Positions 58,641-64,000 of a stretch of DNA of 64,000 bases are shown in pieces (the first letter of the stretch is position 1; each line of letters begins with the position of its first letter). A model generated the notes under the pieces. It was not told the DNA's origin. It saw only the letters and a list, made by a program, of their open reading frames with translations, and did not search any database. The position numbers and the translations under genes were made by a program. The DNA comes from Diogma glabrata (taxonomy: Eukaryota; Arthropoda; Insecta; Diptera; Cylindrotomidae), in NCBI GenBank assembly GCA_963693315.1, contig OY856188.1:271555114-271619113 (forward strand), given 5' to 3'.

Positions 58641-59935
58641 ACGAGAAGTGGCAAAGAGGAAGTTGGGATGCAGAACTGTTGTGAACCGTACTTAATGGCT
58701 ATGTATCAAGATTCATCCAATTCGATTATCAGGTACAGATGCTAGTGAGCTTCCAAAATACAGGTGTATGGGAACCCCCCCACCACTTTGTTCACTATCG
58801 CTCAAAAACTAATCAGTTCCTTGCCATATATAGTTGCATCTTTTTCCAAAGTGTCATCAAAATTTGTTCACGAACGAATGCTGTGTGCTCCCAACAAACA
58901 TTGACAAAATGGTGACACAATAAACAGGTGTTTGGGAGGCCCTCCACCACTTATCCCAATATTGTTCAAAAACTAATCAGTTTTTTGTCATTTAAGTCTT
59001 TATCTTTTTTCATTAAAATTGATTAATGTATAGTGTCATTAAAAGTGTCATTAAAATTGATTAATGAATAATGTATGCTCCCAACAAACTTCAAAAAGAA
59101 AGTATGAAAAGTCAGCATTTGTATGGTAGACCCCCCCGCCACTTTGATCAATGTGTCCCAAAAGATGATAATTGTCTTCTAACACTAATTGAAACCTTTT
59201 TCATAAGTTTCATCATAATCACTTCATTATTGTAGGCTGTAGTGTGCATAAAGACACTGAAAAGACTTCAAAAAAGTACAAAAAAAAATTAATCTTGGAA
59301 GTGAAAAACCGGAAGTTGCTATGCAGAACTGTTGTGAACCATACTAAATGCTGATGTACCAAGTTTCATTCAATTCGATTATCAGGTACAGATGTTATTG
59401 AGCTTTTGAAAAAACAGGTGCTCTGGGGACCCCACACCACTTTGGTTACTATCGCTCAAAAACTAATCAGTTCTTTGTCATACATATTTGCATCTTTTTC
59501 CAAAGTGTCATCAAAATTCATTCACGAATGTTTTATGTTCCCAACAAACATAAAAAACATTGGGTAAAAACCACCTGTTGTATGGTGGTCCCCCAAACCC
59601 TTAATCCAATATACTCCAAAGCTGATAAAATCTTTTTCATGATACTTGAAAGCTTTTACCAACGTTTCATGAAAATCGATCGGTAATTGTAGGCTACAGT
59701 AGGGATAAACCCTTGAAAAAAAATTTTTTAACCGGAAGTTGGTATGCAGAAATATTGGAAACTGTACTTAAACCTTATATACTAAGTTTCAATAAGATCA
59801 TAAGTCGGGATTAGAATTTATTCAAGATTTAATCTTAGAGGTGTTGGGGAAACCCCCCACGCCATTTGTCCAAATTTGAAATGAATCCAGATCTTCCATT
59901 TTCAAGTGAACCTGTATCATTAGCGAAAATTTCAT
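58640..59935 (+). repeat. Degenerate tandem-repeat field with C-run cores
   Basis: Six units share a core of the form GG-(A/G)-CCCCCCACCACTTTG at about 58769, 58935, 59124, 59424, 59584 and 59840. Most are followed by CTCAAAAACTAATCAGTT and then by TTTTTCCAAAGTGTCATCAA. A second motif, GAAGTTGNNATGCAGAA, occurs at about 58660, 59315 and 59735. Unit length is uneven (about 160-300 bp). The field leads into a CA-rich microsatellite. No coding meaning is evident. Confidence 0.8.
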
Positions 59936-59957
59936 CAAGATCCTATACAGACAGGTC

Positions 59958-60003
59958 ACCCACACACACACACCCACACACCCACCCACCCACACACACA
60001 CAG
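59958..60003. repeat. (CA)n / (CCCA)n microsatellite
   Basis: Run of CACACA and CCCACCCA steps just after a GACAGG phrase. Confidence 0.95.
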
Positions 60004-61619
60004 ACGTACACCAAAATTTTTATTGGCTATTTAGATAGAGGATGGTCCAAAACAAAAGAAAAAACAAAATTTGGGGTATGTAATATTTTTTTCACGATAG
60101 ATTGCATTACTTCACACAATTTTAAATTGTGGTGAAGTAAAAATTGTTTAATCTATATCAAAATTAAAAGTAACCTATGACCAAACTATTTGTTTTTTTT
60201 TTTTTTAAATAGATCGTATAACTAGGACAACAAAAAAATAAATATTTTGATTGGAATTTGGATTATGAAATTTTGAGTTGAGAGGTCGCTTTGATAACAA
60301 TTTCTTTTTTTATATAATTTAAGCAAAGACAAATGGTTTTTACTTTTTTGGACGTAACTATGACATCATCATTTTTCGTACAAAAGAATCGTAAAACACA
60401 TTTTACATACTAGTCTTTGAAAGTGGTAAAAAGATGTATTTTACGCCCCTAAAATAAAAGCCCGTTGCTATATAATACGTTGCTATATTCTTCCCTTATA
60501 CCGCACGTAAAGTAATTACCAGTAAAATAATTAAAATAATCATAAAATTAGAACAAACAAATAAATTATTGCTTGATGTTTATATAGTGAAAACTATAGG
60601 ATAGTTTAATTTTTTTTCTTGAATTTTCAAAATGTTAAAATGTGAATTGTCAAAATGTAAAACGTTGCACATACCCTCAGAGTGAAAGGAAGATTACGCC
60701 CTTGATTCAATAAAAATTTTCGCTTCGCGTCGGGCTTCAATATGAACCGCAGGCGTAATCTTCTTCTTTCAGCCCTCAACATGTAAACAACTTTTATTTT
60801 TTAAACAGTAAATTTCTCCTGCGAAAATTTTAATTTCAAGCAAAAAACTAAATGTTACACATCAAAATATTTATAAAAAATATCTAAAACTAAACTAAAA
60901 ACGCCATCTTCATTTTAAGATTTGTACTTCAATAGATTACTAAGATTGTATTCCAATTCATGCAAAATTAAAGTACTCATTAAATTTTGTACATTATTGT
61001 GCAAAAAAAAGATAATTTCAATATTATTTTGGAATTTGTTACAAAAACTATTATGTATAAATAGGGCAAACTAACTTTCCAAACTACACCCTTAATTGAA
61101 TAACGTATATTCAAACTAGTTATACAATATACTATTCTACTCCTTGAGTGATTATTTTATTTTTCACACAACAACAGACAAAATTAACCAAATAATACAA
61201 ATATCAAGATATGTATGACTTTCGCAATTAAAAATTGTTAAGTTGCAAAACATTTTAAAGAGACATTTGAGATAAGTGATACTGAAGTAGCTATCAAGTG
61301 GCATTTAAAATAAAATTTGAAGTTAAAAAATTTTATGTTGAAAATTTTGACAAATTTTGAATATATATATGTCAATAATTTTGTTGGTATATTTATTTTG
61401 CAAAATCGTATCAGATAGATAATTTTTGTGTTTGTTTTCTCACAACAAAAAGATCGCAGCTGAAGATAGCTGTTATTAATTTTTAAATAACAGCAGGTGG
61501 CTAATTTAAAATAAATTAATTAAATTGAAAAGAATTTATTATTGTTAAATTAAAATTGTTTATGTTTGAAAAAATTATAGTTGACACAAAAGCGATTGAA
61601 AATATATTGACACATTACG
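60004..61619. other. AT-rich spacer with two small hairpins
   Basis: No gene is seen. Hairpins: TTACTTCACACAATTTTAAA paired with its mirror at about 60107-60142, and GGAAGATTACGCC / GGCGTAATCTTC arms at 60676-60777. Part of the 51.7-kb repeat (TTGGACGTAACTATGACA, reversed) appears near 60349. Confidence 0.5.
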
Positions 61620-62063
61620 ACTGCAAAAATCTATTTTTTATTCGCCTGCATCTTAAAGTATTACTTTATTACTGTGATTTGTGGCCATTAAAGTGTCACT
61701 TTTTAACCATATATTTTATTGTCATAGTTACGTCCAAAAAAGTAAAAAAATTCAAAGCAACCTTTCGATTCCATATTTCCTTATCCAATTAAAATATTTG
61801 TTATTGTTTGTTGTCATAGTTATACAATTATTTTGAAAAAAAATAACAAATATTTTGTCAAAGGTTACTTGTTCAACATATTGTTATTTCAAAGTTTATG
61901 CAAATTTATAATTTTGATTTAGAATAATAATTTCTTTTTTAAATATTTTACTTGCGACGAATAAAAAATATGACGCACGGACGTAAGCTATTTTGGACTT
62001 AATGTGGGTGCTCCACATACGTCCAACTTTAGCTTTACGACCTTGCATCATAATGTACTATTA
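61620..62063 (+). repeat. Second copy of the ~0.5-kb dispersed repeat with terminal hairpin
   Basis: Partner of 51640-52146. Its terminal hairpin (61968-62063) is shortened to about 96 bp: the middle part present at 52060-52090 is missing. Confidence 0.75.
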
Positions 62064-63655
62064 CAAGTTGCCGATTTTTGCTTTATTTCGTCTCTCACGT
62101 CTTGGGGTGATCGTGAGTTGACATTCGGTGTTCCAATGCATGATCCGTTCTAAAAATATTTAATCAATTCATCTTTTATTCTTATGACTAATAATTTGCA
62201 ATTTTTTTTCTTTGATTCTCGTATAATAAATTATTTCTAAGAATCAATAATATATCTTATGTTGATTTATATTTTATTTTGAAACATTTGAAATTGGATC
62301 TTATTATTTTTTTTTGTTTGTTATGATTAAGACAATCGATCAAAAAATATAAAATTAATTTTGTGTTTTTTGTTTGTAATGTAAGTTTTAAGATTGCCTT
62401 AGTCAGTAAAATTATATAAAAAAAATTAATAAACATATTTTGAAGGTTATCAAATCGTTAACTTAGAATTCTATTGATTAATTTATATTAATATAATATA
62501 AAAAAAATCCATTACGATAAATTTTATATACTTTTGATCACGTTCCACTGTTCCGGTTTAAGACTTAAAATTCCTGAAATAATTAATCATATGATGGAAT
62601 TGGTATGGAAAAGAAATGGGTTTGTGGTTTGATTTATTTCATGTAGGTTTTTTGATTGAACTTACAAACAATAATTGACAAGAGTGGGTGCATTTTTTGT
62701 GGTTGCTTAAGCACTAGAAGATTGATAGATTTTATATTTTATTCGCGGTCAACGTTTTAGAAAGGTAGAGGTTGGGCGATTTTTTATTCAATAAATGTTC
62801 AAGGAAAAAAATTGGGCCTGTCTATTTACGAAGTAATGAAATACAAAACGTGAGAGAATGCAGAGAAAATATGAGTTGATAAGAACTCAAGACAAGACTC
62901 AAGCAAGACTAGTTGATCAGTACCTAAATTACTAAAAAACTTTTAGTTCATTTGAAAATTCAACAATCAATTAAGCTTGTGTTTCGAATTTGTGGAAACT
63001 CTTTACATACTGTAAATACTTTGCGTTTATTCACCGTCTCATCAACATTAGTTTTGGAAGTAACTAATCGATAAAGAATAATTTGTAGAATGTCATCTTT
63101 TACTAATTTTTATTGGTGATGTGCTATGGCTCGCGGAACACATCAAACATTTTTCAAGGTATTTTCTAATAAAAGTTTATCAGTTCGTATCAGTCAATCA
63201 GCAATCAACAAAGTTTCATCAATACCTGAGATTTTACTACGAAATGGTTAGTTCTAAAATAATTACCAGCATATGCGCTGAAGCAAAATGCGTAAAATTC
63301 TTTTATTGATTCTATTTGTGAATATTCTCAGACACTTTCTGGAGGATCTACCAAGTGAGGAATTTTCTTTAGTTTTATTGTGTGAAATATTTGTTTATCT
63401 TAATTAATTTAAAAAAGAATAAAAAATTAGTTAAATTTATTTAATTCAAATTTATAGTGCAGTTAATTAAATTAAAAAAAGTTGAATTTTTTTAGTCATA
63501 TTTATAGTTTTAAGTAACAAGCTAGAAAGATTGTGCTTTTATTTAAATTAGCAGTCGATCGGAATTAGATCTTAGGACAAGTTTTGCTTTTTGTTTTTTT
63601 ATTTGTTGTATTCGTTTGTAAAGTGTGACTTTATTGTAACTCCCTAAATTTTTTG
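62064..63655. other. AT-rich spacer, no gene seen
   Basis: Nothing recognisable; short open frames lack motifs. Confidence 0.45.
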
Positions 63656-63657
63656 CA

Positions 63658-63860
63658 CCAAAATAAACAGGTGGTTGAAAAAAGTTTGTGTAAATGTCAA
63701 AATCGTTGTACAAAAATAATAAACAGATGATTGTTGAGAATTTATTGTAACAACAACAATGCTTGCATAAACAGGTGAGATTTGAAAAGTTGTATAAATG
63801 CCAGAATTGATACACCAAAGTAAACCGGCGATTGTTAAAAAAAAACTTGTGCATATATGT
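63658..63860. repeat. Four degenerate ~50-bp tandem units
   Basis: Units carry AAATAAACAGGTGGTTGA, AATAAACAGATGATTGT, ATAAACAGGTGAGATTTG and AAGTAAACCGGCGATTGT, each followed by TTTGT-AAATG-type sequence. The two overlapping minus-strand frames here come from this repeat. Confidence 0.75.
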
Positions 63861-64000
63861 TGCTGTTGACCGCTTGAATTATTCAAGAATGCTTAAGAGG
63901 TTGTCGAAGTAATACAACCGTTTAATCAATTATCTAATTTGACAATATTATCTTCAAACATTAATGACCGTTATACTACTTCAAACAATTTCTTTAGTAT

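Overview
The window is AT-rich eukaryotic DNA, most likely from an insect. BEL/Pao retrotransposons (known only from animals), a Mag-type Gypsy element, decayed LINEs, tRNA-derived SINE-like units and many hairpin elements lie in mostly non-coding sequence. No complete host gene can be supported. The only host-like coding traces are a short AGFG/drongo ArfGAP fragment near 1.45 kb and an unrecognised 56-codon open block near 6.3 kb. I cannot name the species.

Layout. 1-6.3 kb: dispersed repeats, the ArfGAP fragment and a 1.8-kb fold-back element (2452-4283). 6.3-18.25 kb: a roughly 315-bp tandem repeat split by a full-length but broken BEL/Pao element on the minus strand (6868-17992; 384-bp LTRs; target duplication AAGTC). 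A young Gypsy of the Mag type sits inside it on the plus strand (8862-13663; 309-bp LTRs with no difference seen by eye; target duplication AAAGC; one open 1356-residue Gag-Pol). 18.5-23 kb: a second fold-back element with 650-bp arms, a 702-bp MITE-like element and a 40-bp perfect hairpin. 24.5-26.3 kb: remains of two LINE ORF2 genes. 26.3-34.9 kb: two inverted copies of a minisatellite-bearing repeat around a 2-kb hexamer satellite (GACTCA/GACACT). 35.9-37.1 kb: a decayed BEL/Pao on the plus strand. 38.7-40.05 kb: near-perfect palindromes carrying tRNA-like heads. 39.7-50.1 kb: two tandem copies of a roughly 5-kb segment separated by a 200-N assembly gap, each with two tRNA-derived units. 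50.5-51.06 kb: TAAATAAA-type low complexity. 51-64 kb: short dispersed repeats, a decayed Gypsy pol (minus strand), a 1.2-kb tandem-repeat field and small hairpins.

How it fits together. The Gypsy element is the only apparently intact coding unit. Its protein has capsid, two zinc knuckles, protease, reverse transcriptase, RNase H and an integrase with all three acidic residues. It cut a BEL element whose LTRs differ at two positions and whose gag-pol carries several nonsense and frameshift lesions, so the order is repeat array, then BEL, then Gypsy. Much of the rest is non-autonomous palindromic DNA. All statements come from reading the sequence by eye; similarity to families is from recalled motifs, not from database searches.
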